NCBI RefSeq assembly: GCF_900168125.1
Contig: NZ_FUZF01000024.1
Span: 1 to 64,000, forward strand
DNA: 64,000 bases
Origin: Sphingobacterium nematocida
GTDB taxonomy: Bacteria; Bacteroidota; Bacteroidia; Sphingobacteriales; Sphingobacteriaceae
Reading direction: 5' to 3'
In this document: piece by piece, positions 45,813 through 53,584 of the stretch
Layout: every line of letters begins with the position of its first letter
Numbering within the stretch: position 1 is the stretch's first letter
The notes under the pieces: model-generated
Databases searched by the model: none
The model's input: only the letters and a program-made list of their open reading frames with translations
What the model was told of the DNA's origin: nothing
Made by a program: the position numbers and the translations under genes

Positions 45813-45825
45813 TTGTAGTACATAA
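45813..45825 (+). promoter_or_regulatory. Operator candidate upstream of the third sialidase
   Basis: TTGTAGTACATAA lies 34 bases before the sialidase ATG and is identical to the site at 29111-29123. It overlaps a near -7 element, TTTATTTG (45808-45815). The position is between the GntR terminator and the nan catabolic gene set. Confidence 0.65.
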
Positions 45826-45859
45826 GTACTATATAGTATAACACCTAAATGCTTTTTTT

Positions 45860-47500
45860 ATGATGAATCGCTTGATTATTTGGAGTTTGTTGTTGTTTTT
45901 TAATGTTCATGTCGTTGCCGCAAAGCCCATTGATATTACTTCTAGATTATACGTACTCCCGGTTTTAGCAGATCAATCTATTAATGTGGTAAAGCGTTAT
46001 AAGATGAATAGTGAGATGGAAAGAGTGGGACAAATGATCGTACTAGAACTGGGATTGAACGAACGGTCTTCGGATATTGTAGAAGCAATCGAAGTGTGGT
46101 ACTCGGCTGGAGATACGTCATTACTGAAGGAAAGTAATAAAACGAAATATAAGCTATTACAGCACCTGAAGGCAAAAAAAGGATCAAATAGGCTGTCATT
46201 TAACGCAGACCTGAAGCAAGGCGACAATTATTTCTGGATCAGTGTGACGGTAAGACCTGTGAAAGATATGCAGACACCGTTTACATTGTCATATAAAAAA
46301 CTATCAGTGAACAAAAAAAAGCATTTGATAGAAGATACTTCTGAAAGCAGGCATAGACTGGCCGTAGCTGTAAGAAGACACAAACAAGAGGGGGTGCATA
46401 CGAGTAGGATACCCGGAATCGTAACGGCTAAGGACGGTACCCTCGTAGCGGTATATGATGCCCGGTACGAATCCGGAAGGGATCTGCAGGGACATATGGA
46501 TATCGGCGTGTCAAGAAGCTTGGATGGAGGTGTCTCCTGGCTGCCTATGGAAGTAGCTATAGATATGGGCGAGTATGGTGGACTCGGACAAAAATGGAAT
46601 GGGGTATCTGATCCTAACATCTTATTGGACGACAACACAGGGGATATTTATGTAGCTGGTCTTTGGATGTATGGTGTTATAGACGAGACAGGGACATGGT
46701 ATCCTGGATTAAAAGATGGCAAGGAAATATGGAATCATCAATGGAAGACTAAGGGATCCCAACCTGGATTTGGTATAAAAGAAACCTCTCAATTTTTGAT
46801 GGTGAAGAGCACGGACAATGGAAAATCGTGGTCAAGCCCAGTAAATCTTACACAGATGTGTAAAAAGGAAGATTGGTGGTTATGGGCACCTGCTCCTGGA
46901 CATGGGTTGACCTTAAAGGATGGAACGTTACTGATGCCTACGCAAGGTAGGGACAAGACGGGTAAGGCTTTTTCTAATATTACCTATAGTAAGGATGGGG
47001 GTAAGAACTGGACGACCTCAAATCCAGCACTACCTAGATCGACAACGGAATGCATGGCGGTTGAATTGGAAGATGGTAGTATCATGCTGAACATGCGTTC
47101 AAATCTGAATGCTTCCCGAAAAGGGGATGATAATGGACGAGCTATTGCTACAACTACAGATCTGGGAAAGACTTGGATAGAGCACCCTACCTCACATAAG
47201 GCTTTAATAGAGCCAACTTGCATGGCAAGTATACATAAGCATCGTTATAAGGAAAATGGAGAAGATAAGACTATTCTTATTTTTTGTAATCCAGATTCAA
47301 AGTATGAACGTGTGAATATAACCCTCAAAGTCAGTAAGGATAATGGGGAAACCTGGGAAACGAGAACGTTATTGGATGAAGGTAAGGGAAGGGGATATTC
47401 CTGTATTACCTCTATTGATGACGACACGGTAGGTGTTCTGTATGAGAGTAGCCAAGCTGATTTGGTATTTCAACAGGTAGCACTTATAGATTTAATGTAG
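45860..47500 (+). CDS. nanH: Secreted or periplasmic exo-alpha-sialidase (GH33) with N-terminal accessory domain
   Basis: A type I signal peptide (LLLFFNVHVVAAKPID) is followed by an N-terminal beta domain of the BNR-associated type (about 25-155). The catalytic propeller carries HTSRIPGI (Arg of the triad), five Asp boxes (SLDGGVSW, STDNGKSW, SKDGGKNW, TTDLGKTW, SKDNGETW) and an Arg-containing SNLNASR segment. This is the architecture of Bacteroides NanH-type sialidases. It heads the nan catabolic operon that runs to 52148. Confidence 0.92.
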   Translation: MMNRLIIWSLLLFFNVHVVAAKPIDITSRLYVLPVLADQSINVVKRYKMNSEMERVGQMIVLELGLNERSSDIVEAIEVWYSAGDTSLLKESNKTKYKLLQHLKAKKGSNRLSFNADLKQGDNYFWISVTVRPVKDMQTPFTLSYKKLSVNKKKHLIEDTSESRHRLAVAVRRHKQEGVHTSRIPGIVTAKDGTLVAVYDARYESGRDLQGHMDIGVSRSLDGGVSWLPMEVAIDMGEYGGLGQKWNGVSDPNILLDDNTGDIYVAGLWMYGVIDETGTWYPGLKDGKEIWNHQWKTKGSQPGFGIKETSQFLMVKSTDNGKSWSSPVNLTQMCKKEDWWLWAPAPGHGLTLKDGTLLMPTQGRDKTGKAFSNITYSKDGGKNWTTSNPALPRSTTECMAVELEDGSIMLNMRSNLNASRKGDDNGRAIATTTDLGKTWIEHPTSHKALIEPTCMASIHKHRYKENGEDKTILIFCNPDSKYERVNITLKVSKDNGETWETRTLLDEGKGRGYSCITSIDDDTVGVLYESSQADLVFQQVALIDLM

Positions 47501-47516
47501 ATAAACTAATTGTAAA

Positions 47517-48428
47517 ATGAGTAAAATTAATGGATTGGTTGCGGCAACGTTTGCTGCTTTTAAAGCAGATGGACAAGTAAATTTGGACGTTATACCGCAG
47601 TATGTGGAATTATTACTGGAACAAAATGTAGCGGGGATCTTTGTGTGTGGGACAAATGGGGAGGGGCCTAGTTTGAGCACCGAGGAGCGTATGGCTGTTA
47701 CGGAACGATACTTAGAGTGCGTGGCGGGTCGGATGTTGGTATTTGTACATGTTGGGCATAGTGCTATTGAGGAAGCCCGGAGATTGGCGGCACATGCAGA
47801 AATGCATGGCGCGGATTATATTTCTGCGGTATCTGCGTTTTATTTTAAGCCTGTTTCAGTGCATAATTTGATCGATTGTATGGCTCATATTGCTTCTGCA
47901 GCTCCAAAGACCCCATTTTTCTATTATCATATACCGGCAGTGACAGGAATACAGATTGACCTGGTGGAGTTTTTGACATTGGCTGAAGATAGGATACCTA
48001 ATCTTGCGGGTATAAAGTATACCGCGGCAACGATACATGAATATCAAGCCTGTCTACACTATAAAAATGGTAAGTATGACATCTTATTCGGTTACGATGA
48101 ACTCTTACTGCCCGCACTCGCTGTAGGGGCTAAAGGTGCTATAGGAAGTACTTATAATTATGGAGCAAAGCTATACAATAAGGTGGTCGAACTTTTTGAA
48201 GAAGGAAAACTTGAAGAGGCTGAAAAACTTCATTTTAAGGCGGTAGAGATGATCAGATTATTGGTCAAATATGGTCCTATTCCTACCCAACGGGCTATCA
48301 TGGCACAAATAGGTTTGGATCTCGGCAGTTCGAGACTTCCTCTGACAGGTCTGTCACAGGAAAGCCGGAATAATTTGTATCAGGATCTGTCAGACGCTGG
48401 CTTTTTGGAGGTCGTAGCATCCTGTTGA
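47517..48428 (+). CDS. nanA: N-acetylneuraminate lyase
   Basis: The 303-residue protein is the DHDPS/NAL-family TIM barrel. It has the substrate carboxylate loop GTNGEG (45-50), proton-relay Y137 (FFYYHIP) and Schiff-base K167 (LAGIKYT), all at the positions expected for NAL. It splits N-acetylneuraminate to N-acetylmannosamine and pyruvate in the cytoplasm. It follows the sialidase by 16 bases and is followed at once by the mutarotase. That context excludes a DapA role. Confidence 0.93.
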   Translation: MSKINGLVAATFAAFKADGQVNLDVIPQYVELLLEQNVAGIFVCGTNGEGPSLSTEERMAVTERYLECVAGRMLVFVHVGHSAIEEARRLAAHAEMHGADYISAVSAFYFKPVSVHNLIDCMAHIASAAPKTPFFYYHIPAVTGIQIDLVEFLTLAEDRIPNLAGIKYTAATIHEYQACLHYKNGKYDILFGYDELLLPALAVGAKGAIGSTYNYGAKLYNKVVELFEEGKLEEAEKLHFKAVEMIRLLVKYGPIPTQRAIMAQIGLDLGSSRLPLTGLSQESRNNLYQDLSDAGFLEVVASC

Positions 48429-48429
48429 C

Positions 48430-49509
48430 ATGATCATTAATCTACTTAAACTTTTTATTTATATGTTTATTCCTAGCGTTGTGACAGCACAACATTTGAC
48501 AGCTAAGTGGGAGTGGGAATTTCTCGCTTCTATTCCGGATACTATGGGGTATGCGGGGGCATATGTGGGGACTGTTAATAATTACCTTTTGGTAGCCGGT
48601 GGTGCCAATTTTCCGGATGGGACTGCTCCATGGGATGGAGGCAAGAAGGTATGGACCGACCGAACATTTGTGCTGAAAGAAAAAGAAGGGAAATGGATAG
48701 AATGTAGTCAACTCCCTCAACGTATGGGGTATGGAGCAACAGTCTCTTATGAGGATAAGATGTATGTCGCTGGAGGAAGTGATGAGCAACAGCATTTGGA
48801 TGTGTTGTACGAAATATGTTGGGATGACAATGCTCAGGACTTGAAATACAGATTACTGGGTAAGCTTCCTACTCCTCTGGCCAATTGTGCTTCGATACGA
48901 GTAGGTCATTATTGGTATATTTTGGGAGGTATCCGAACAGCAGATGCGAAGATGGCTGAAAGTAGTTGTTGGAAACTGGATTTGAGGATGCCCGAGGGGA
49001 ATTGGATACCTGTTGCTGATGTACCAGGTAAAGGAAGGATGTTGGCAGTGACCGCTGATATGGATCATCAGCTACTCGTATTTTCGGGTGTAGCACTGGA
49101 AAATGGACAACGGGAATATTTACAGGACGCGTACATTTTGGGATCGGATGGAAGATGGACTTCGTTACCTCAGGTTCCCATAGCAGTGGCTGCTGCAACT
49201 GGACCGGCATACTATGATCCTAGATTAAAATCGGTATTTGTTTTCGGTGGTGATGATGGTAGACTGGCCCAGTCGAACCTGAAACATGAGCATCCGGGAT
49301 TTTCCAGTCGTATCTTGCAGTTTGACTGCATAGAAAGGGAATGGTCTTTCTATTCGGATATTGCTATGTCCAAGAACGATAAAATATGGGTGCCTGTGAC
49401 AACTGGGAGTGTGTATTGGAAAGGTGGGGTCGTGTTGCCTACCGGAGAAGTACGCCCAGGAATTCGAAGTCCACAGGTATTGATGGGAAATCTAATACTT
49501 GATAAATGA
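48430..49509 (+). CDS. nanM: N-acetylneuraminate epimerase (mutarotase), Kelch propeller
   Basis: The signal peptide ends VVTAQ. The protein has Kelch repeats: YAGAYVGTVNNYLLVAGGAN, MGYGATVSYEDKMYVAGG, IRVGHYWYILGGI and the KSVFVFGGDDG block. It converts the alpha anomer released by sialidases to the beta anomer used by transport. The 359-residue size fits NanM. The start lies one base after the NAL stop, and its stop overlaps the transporter start (ATGA). Confidence 0.9.
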   Translation: MIINLLKLFIYMFIPSVVTAQHLTAKWEWEFLASIPDTMGYAGAYVGTVNNYLLVAGGANFPDGTAPWDGGKKVWTDRTFVLKEKEGKWIECSQLPQRMGYGATVSYEDKMYVAGGSDEQQHLDVLYEICWDDNAQDLKYRLLGKLPTPLANCASIRVGHYWYILGGIRTADAKMAESSCWKLDLRMPEGNWIPVADVPGKGRMLAVTADMDHQLLVFSGVALENGQREYLQDAYILGSDGRWTSLPQVPIAVAAATGPAYYDPRLKSVFVFGGDDGRLAQSNLKHEHPGFSSRILQFDCIEREWSFYSDIAMSKNDKIWVPVTTGSVYWKGGVVLPTGEVRPGIRSPQVLMGNLILDK

Positions 49510-50738
49510 TTATGAGGGCTGAATCTAAAGGATATGCTTGGCTACTGGTAGGTTTACTTTGGGTAGTAGCATTTTTGAATTATTTTGATCGCATACTTAT
49601 TACCTCAATGCGTGACCCGATAGTTGCCGACTTTAACCTTAATGATGCACAATTCGGGTTATTGACATCGGTATTTTTATGGTCTTATGGATTTGTCAGT
49701 CCCTTTGGAGGTTTTTTGGCAGATCGATACTCACGTAAACTAGTTATTGTCGTATCTGTATTTATCTGGTCTGCTGTCACGCTTTGGACGGGATACGTAA
49801 AGTCATTTGAGGAAATGCTTGTGACACGAGTGCTAATGGGAATCAGTGAGGCCTGTTATATACCCGCGGCATTGGCGCTAATAACAGATTATCATACTGG
49901 CAAAACGCGATCTCTTGCCACTGGACTACATATGTGCGGTTTGTACACGGGATTGGCACTTGGTGGATTGGGCGGATTTATTGCAGAATACTGGGGATGG
50001 CGATATGGATTTCATGTTTTTGGACTTTTTGGGGTGTTGTATGCCTTGATACTTGTATACTTTATAAAAGATAAAAAGGTACCGGAAGGAGATAAGGAAG
50101 AAGAGAAAGTCTTGAAACAGGAGCGTTTTTCTGTACAGGAAATATTAAAGTCTCTATTTAGATTGCCTTCGTTCTATATTATTTTGGTGTATTTCGCGGT
50201 ATTGGGTATGGCAAACTGGTTTGTAAACGGTTGGTTGCCGACTTTTCTTAAAGAGCAGTTTCGCTTGGATCTGGGAACTGCCGGAATATCGGCTACAGGG
50301 TATATGCAGGTGGGATCTTTTCTAGGTGTTATCCTTGGAGGGATTATTGCGGACCGATGGGTACAACATAACCCCAAAGGGCGCGTAAATGTTATGATTA
50401 TCGGGTTTTGTGTTGGAGCCCCTTTTTTATTCATAATGGCTTCGACCGAAGTGTTTGGCTTGGCAATTGTAGCCATGTTGGTCTTTGGCTTGGCCCGAGG
50501 TTTTAATGATGCTAACTTGATGCCCTTACTGAGACAGGTAGTCGACCAACGCTACATCGCAACGGCCTATGGTTTTTTGAATTTTCTAAGCACTATTGTT
50601 GGAGGCTTGATGGTATATATGGGGGGAGCTTTAAAAGATGCCGAGGTTAGTCTTTCAATTATCTATCAGATTATAGCTGTCGTACTGCTGGTTGCGTCAC
50701 TTTCTTTAATTGGAATCCGTCTTAAACAAAAAAGTTAA
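49506..50738 (+). CDS. nanT: MFS sialic-acid transporter
   Basis: The 410-residue protein has 12 predicted membrane helices and the MFS motif GGFLADRYSRK in the loop between helices 2 and 3. NYFDRILITSMRDPIVADF at the first helix is typical of the ACS/NanT branch. It carries sialic acid over the inner membrane by proton symport. Placement between nanM and the O-acetylesterase, with a four-base overlap upstream, supports sialate rather than another acid. Confidence 0.88.
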   Translation: MIMRAESKGYAWLLVGLLWVVAFLNYFDRILITSMRDPIVADFNLNDAQFGLLTSVFLWSYGFVSPFGGFLADRYSRKLVIVVSVFIWSAVTLWTGYVKSFEEMLVTRVLMGISEACYIPAALALITDYHTGKTRSLATGLHMCGLYTGLALGGLGGFIAEYWGWRYGFHVFGLFGVLYALILVYFIKDKKVPEGDKEEEKVLKQERFSVQEILKSLFRLPSFYIILVYFAVLGMANWFVNGWLPTFLKEQFRLDLGTAGISATGYMQVGSFLGVILGGIIADRWVQHNPKGRVNVMIIGFCVGAPFLFIMASTEVFGLAIVAMLVFGLARGFNDANLMPLLRQVVDQRYIATAYGFLNFLSTIVGGLMVYMGGALKDAEVSLSIIYQIIAVVLLVASLSLIGIRLKQKS

Positions 50739-50741
50739 TTT

Positions 50742-52148
50742 ATGAAAAGCTTATTTTTTCTTCTGATAATAGTTATCTGTAGTGCAAGCGTTGTAAATGC
50801 CCAAAAGCTGAGGGTGCCTTCTTTCTTCTCCGATAACATGGTGCTCCAACAGAACGCCAAGGTAAAAATCTGGGGATGGGCAAAAGCTGGCCAAAAAGTG
50901 TGGATCATTCCTTCTTGGAGTAAAGATACTATTACTGCTATAACCACAGGGGATGCCGAATGGAAAACATCCATCGTTACGCCTGGTGCGGGTGGGCCCT
51001 ATAAAATAGCGATTGAATCACAAGATCAGCAATTGCTATTGGAAAATGTATTGTTAGGAGAGGTATGGCTTTGTTCGGGACAGTCCAATATGCAATGGTC
51101 TGCATTGAATAATGTTAAGGAGATGCAGGCAGCTTTGCCGACGATTGCTAATGCCCATATTCGTTTTCTACAGATAAGTAATATTGCGGCACAAAACCCT
51201 CAAAATGATGTGTATGATCAATGGACAGAGTGTAATCCAAAGACGGCAGCGAGTTTTTCGGCAATAGGTTATTTTTTTGCAGAAAAACTGCATAAAGAAT
51301 TGGGTGTTCCGATCGGTATCATAAATACGAGCTGGGGAGGAACGTCGGCTGAATATTGGACTCCAAAGGAAACTATTGAAGCGGATAAAGAACTTCTCGA
51401 CAATGCAGGGTTGCAGAAGGTCGCGCCGCGTAAGCCTTATCAGCCTGGAGTACTCTGGAATAGTATGATATATCCTTTTGTAGGGTATGAGATAGCTGGT
51501 GCACTATGGTATCAAGGAGAAGATAACACCGTGTCTTATTGGGGATATGACAAATTAATGAAAGCTTTGGTGAATTCTTGGCGAAAAGCTTGGGAAAAAG
51601 AGTTTCCTTTTTATTTTGTACAGATAGCTCCCTTTTCGTACAAATACGAGACTCCAAATGCTGCCCTGTTGAGAGAGCAGCAATCGATTACGGCATTAAC
51701 ACTCCCTAAATCGGGAATGGTGGTTACGACTGATCTTGTAGATAACATCAAGGATATACATCCCCAACAGAAAAAAGCAGTGGCTTCTAGGTTGGCTGAT
51801 ATTGCACTGGTCAGGGATTATGGCAAGATAAAGTCTGATTTTTTATCTCCGATCTATAAGGAGCATAGTGTAGAGGGAAATAAAATAAGGGTCAAATTTG
51901 CTCATTTGGAAGGAGGCCTTCGTATTGATGGAAAATCTATAATTGATTTACTGATTGCTGGAGAAGATAAGGTTTTTGTACCTGCCGTGGGTAAAGTAGA
52001 GGGAAGTGAACTGTTGGTATTTGCCCCAGGTATAAGTAAGCCAGTTGCAGTTAGATTTGGCTTTTCCAATACGGCTATGCCTAATCTATTTACCGAAAGT
52101 GGATTGCCGGTGTCGCCATTTCGGACTGATCGTTGGGATACTTTTTAG
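50742..52148 (+). CDS. nanS: Sialate O-acetylesterase (SGNH hydrolase)
   Basis: The signal peptide ends VVNAQ. The SGNH block I is CSGQSNMQW with nucleophile S115; block III is ALWYQGEDNT; the catalytic Asp-His pair is in VDNIKDIHPQQK. The 468-residue length matches the sialate O-acetylesterase family. The enzyme removes acetyl groups from O-acetylated sialic acids so that the sialidases and lyase can act. It ends the nan operon, four bases after the transporter stop. Confidence 0.9.
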   Translation: MKSLFFLLIIVICSASVVNAQKLRVPSFFSDNMVLQQNAKVKIWGWAKAGQKVWIIPSWSKDTITAITTGDAEWKTSIVTPGAGGPYKIAIESQDQQLLLENVLLGEVWLCSGQSNMQWSALNNVKEMQAALPTIANAHIRFLQISNIAAQNPQNDVYDQWTECNPKTAASFSAIGYFFAEKLHKELGVPIGIINTSWGGTSAEYWTPKETIEADKELLDNAGLQKVAPRKPYQPGVLWNSMIYPFVGYEIAGALWYQGEDNTVSYWGYDKLMKALVNSWRKAWEKEFPFYFVQIAPFSYKYETPNAALLREQQSITALTLPKSGMVVTTDLVDNIKDIHPQQKKAVASRLADIALVRDYGKIKSDFLSPIYKEHSVEGNKIRVKFAHLEGGLRIDGKSIIDLLIAGEDKVFVPAVGKVEGSELLVFAPGISKPVAVRFGFSNTAMPNLFTESGLPVSPFRTDRWDTF

Positions 52149-52189
52149 TGCTATCGGGAGGTCTTGCCGGATGAGAAAAATCATTTTAG

Positions 52190-52366
52190 GTTGTAAACAG
52201 CTCCCTATCATCCCGGAGGTTGTATCAGGAACTTGTAAGCCCGTGCTGGCACAATATTGATCGCGTATTAAAACTATTATACAGAGAGAGATTTGATTTG
52301 GATGTTATGGAGACGCAAAGACTCCTGGATATCTACTCGGGACTTTTATTGAAAGGAAAGTACTAA
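52190..52366 (+). pseudogene. Possible C-terminal remnant of an unknown gene
   Basis: An open frame of 59 codons without a usable start reads LYQELVSPCWHNIDRVLKLL and ends in IYSGLLLKGKY. The translation looks protein-like (helical, amphipathic), unlike intergenic sequence. It is preceded in frame by a stop and could be the tail of a gene lost by deletion. I do not recognise the family. Confidence 0.3.
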
Positions 52367-52381
52367 GTGTAACAAATAAAA

Positions 52382-52406
52382 CGCCTGAGATTGAATGTCT
52401 CAGGCG
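52382..52406. terminator. Bidirectional terminator between nan operon and TlpA-like gene
   Basis: CGCCTGAGA / TCTCAGGCG with a 7-base loop, followed on the minus strand by TTTTATTTG. It lies 14 bases after the minus-strand thioredoxin stop and about 230 bases after the esterase stop, so it can serve both convergent operons. Confidence 0.85.
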
Positions 52407-52420
52407 GTATTAAATTGGAT

Positions 52421-53572
52421 TTACTTCCAGTTTTTTATGATTTCGCTCATTTTCTGAAAGGAGGTCTCGCCGCCACCTGTACTTCTATAAGCTATCTTTC
52501 CATTTGGATCGACGAGTATTTTTGTAGGAAAGCCAGTGACATTCAGCCTGGAGATAAAATTGCCATTGCCTTTGTCGTTCAATATCTGTACCCAGTTGAG
52601 CTCGTGCTGCTCGATGGCTTTGCGCCAGCTCTCGTCTTTGTCTGAAGCAATGCCGAGCACACGGAGCTGATCGGGATGCGTGTCTCTTAATTTCTTTAGA
52701 TCGGGTACATCGGCCATACATGGGCCACACCAAGATCCCCAGAAGTCGATGAGGTAAAATTTGCCTTTCCAGCTGTTTGAATCGAATGCCTTACCGTCAT
52801 ACGTATTGCTACTATTGATCTGGAACATGGCCTTGCCTACATCGTATTTACTACCCTCTACGCGATTCTGTAGCGATTTGTAAAAAGGAGACGTCCTATA
52901 GGCTTTATCGATAGTGGGCAAGATCGCTTCTACGGTCTCCATAGTTACGATGTCCCTGACCAACATGTCTTCTAGGTAATATAGACCTGCTATGGATGAG
53001 GCATTCTTCTTGAGAAAGTCGTTCATGTATTTGGCGGCTTCGGCATCAATCTTTTCTTGATCGGCCTCAAGACGTTGGTTTAGTGCCGCATCTGAAGTGT
53101 CTTTTGAAAGCTGTAGAGATATATTGGCCGATTTGTTTATCAGCGGGTGGTAACCTTTATTTAATGCACTGATCGTATTATTCTCTTTGTCTCCGCTAGG
53201 ATATACTTCGGCAAAGTCGGACAGCTTTCCTTCGAGTAGGATTTTGCCTCCAGGCATAGCCACAAACCATATAGATTGGCTTTTTACGGGGATGTAGCCC
53301 CGATCTACTCGCTTGAATAACGCATCTGTAGGCAGGGTAAGCCTGATGACCAATGGAAGGGACGTGGTATCCTGATAGTAGATCTGACCGTTCTTTACAG
53401 TGCCTTTTTTGTAGTAGGTATCGGTCACACCATTCCAGATGGTCATGTTGTAGGTGCTGTCCTTAAAGTCAGTGATCTTGGAGGTTACTGTAAACGTTTT
53501 GCTCTGCCCGAAGCTGTATAAGCTAGAAGCGATGAGTACGCTGGTGAGTGCTAGTGTCTTTGTAAAGTTCAT
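52421..53572 (-). CDS. TlpA-like thioredoxin with DUF4369 N-terminal domain
   Basis: A signal peptide ends SFGQ. Residues about 25-130 fit DUF4369, a beta domain often fused to thioredoxins in Bacteroidota. Residues 240-383 are a thioredoxin domain with W281-C-G-P-C285 and a cis-Pro (VTGFPTKI). It acts as a periplasmic thiol-disulfide oxidoreductase. It closes the sigma/FecR/SusC/SusD set, directly after a protein with a DsbD-alpha-like domain; the two may be redox partners. Confidence 0.88.
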   Translation of the reverse strand: MNFTKTLALTSVLIASSLYSFGQSKTFTVTSKITDFKDSTYNMTIWNGVTDTYYKKGTVKNGQIYYQDTTSLPLVIRLTLPTDALFKRVDRGYIPVKSQSIWFVAMPGGKILLEGKLSDFAEVYPSGDKENNTISALNKGYHPLINKSANISLQLSKDTSDAALNQRLEADQEKIDAEAAKYMNDFLKKNASSIAGLYYLEDMLVRDIVTMETVEAILPTIDKAYRTSPFYKSLQNRVEGSKYDVGKAMFQINSSNTYDGKAFDSNSWKGKFYLIDFWGSWCGPCMADVPDLKKLRDTHPDQLRVLGIASDKDESWRKAIEQHELNWVQILNDKGNGNFISRLNVTGFPTKILVDPNGKIAYRSTGGGETSFQKMSEIIKNWK

Positions 53573-53584
53573 GTTTTTTTCTGT

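Noticed and set aside
47517-48428. Dihydrodipicolinate synthase (DapA)
   Set aside because: The fold is shared, but position between sialidase, NanM and NanT genes, and the Y137/K167 spacing, favour N-acetylneuraminate lyase.
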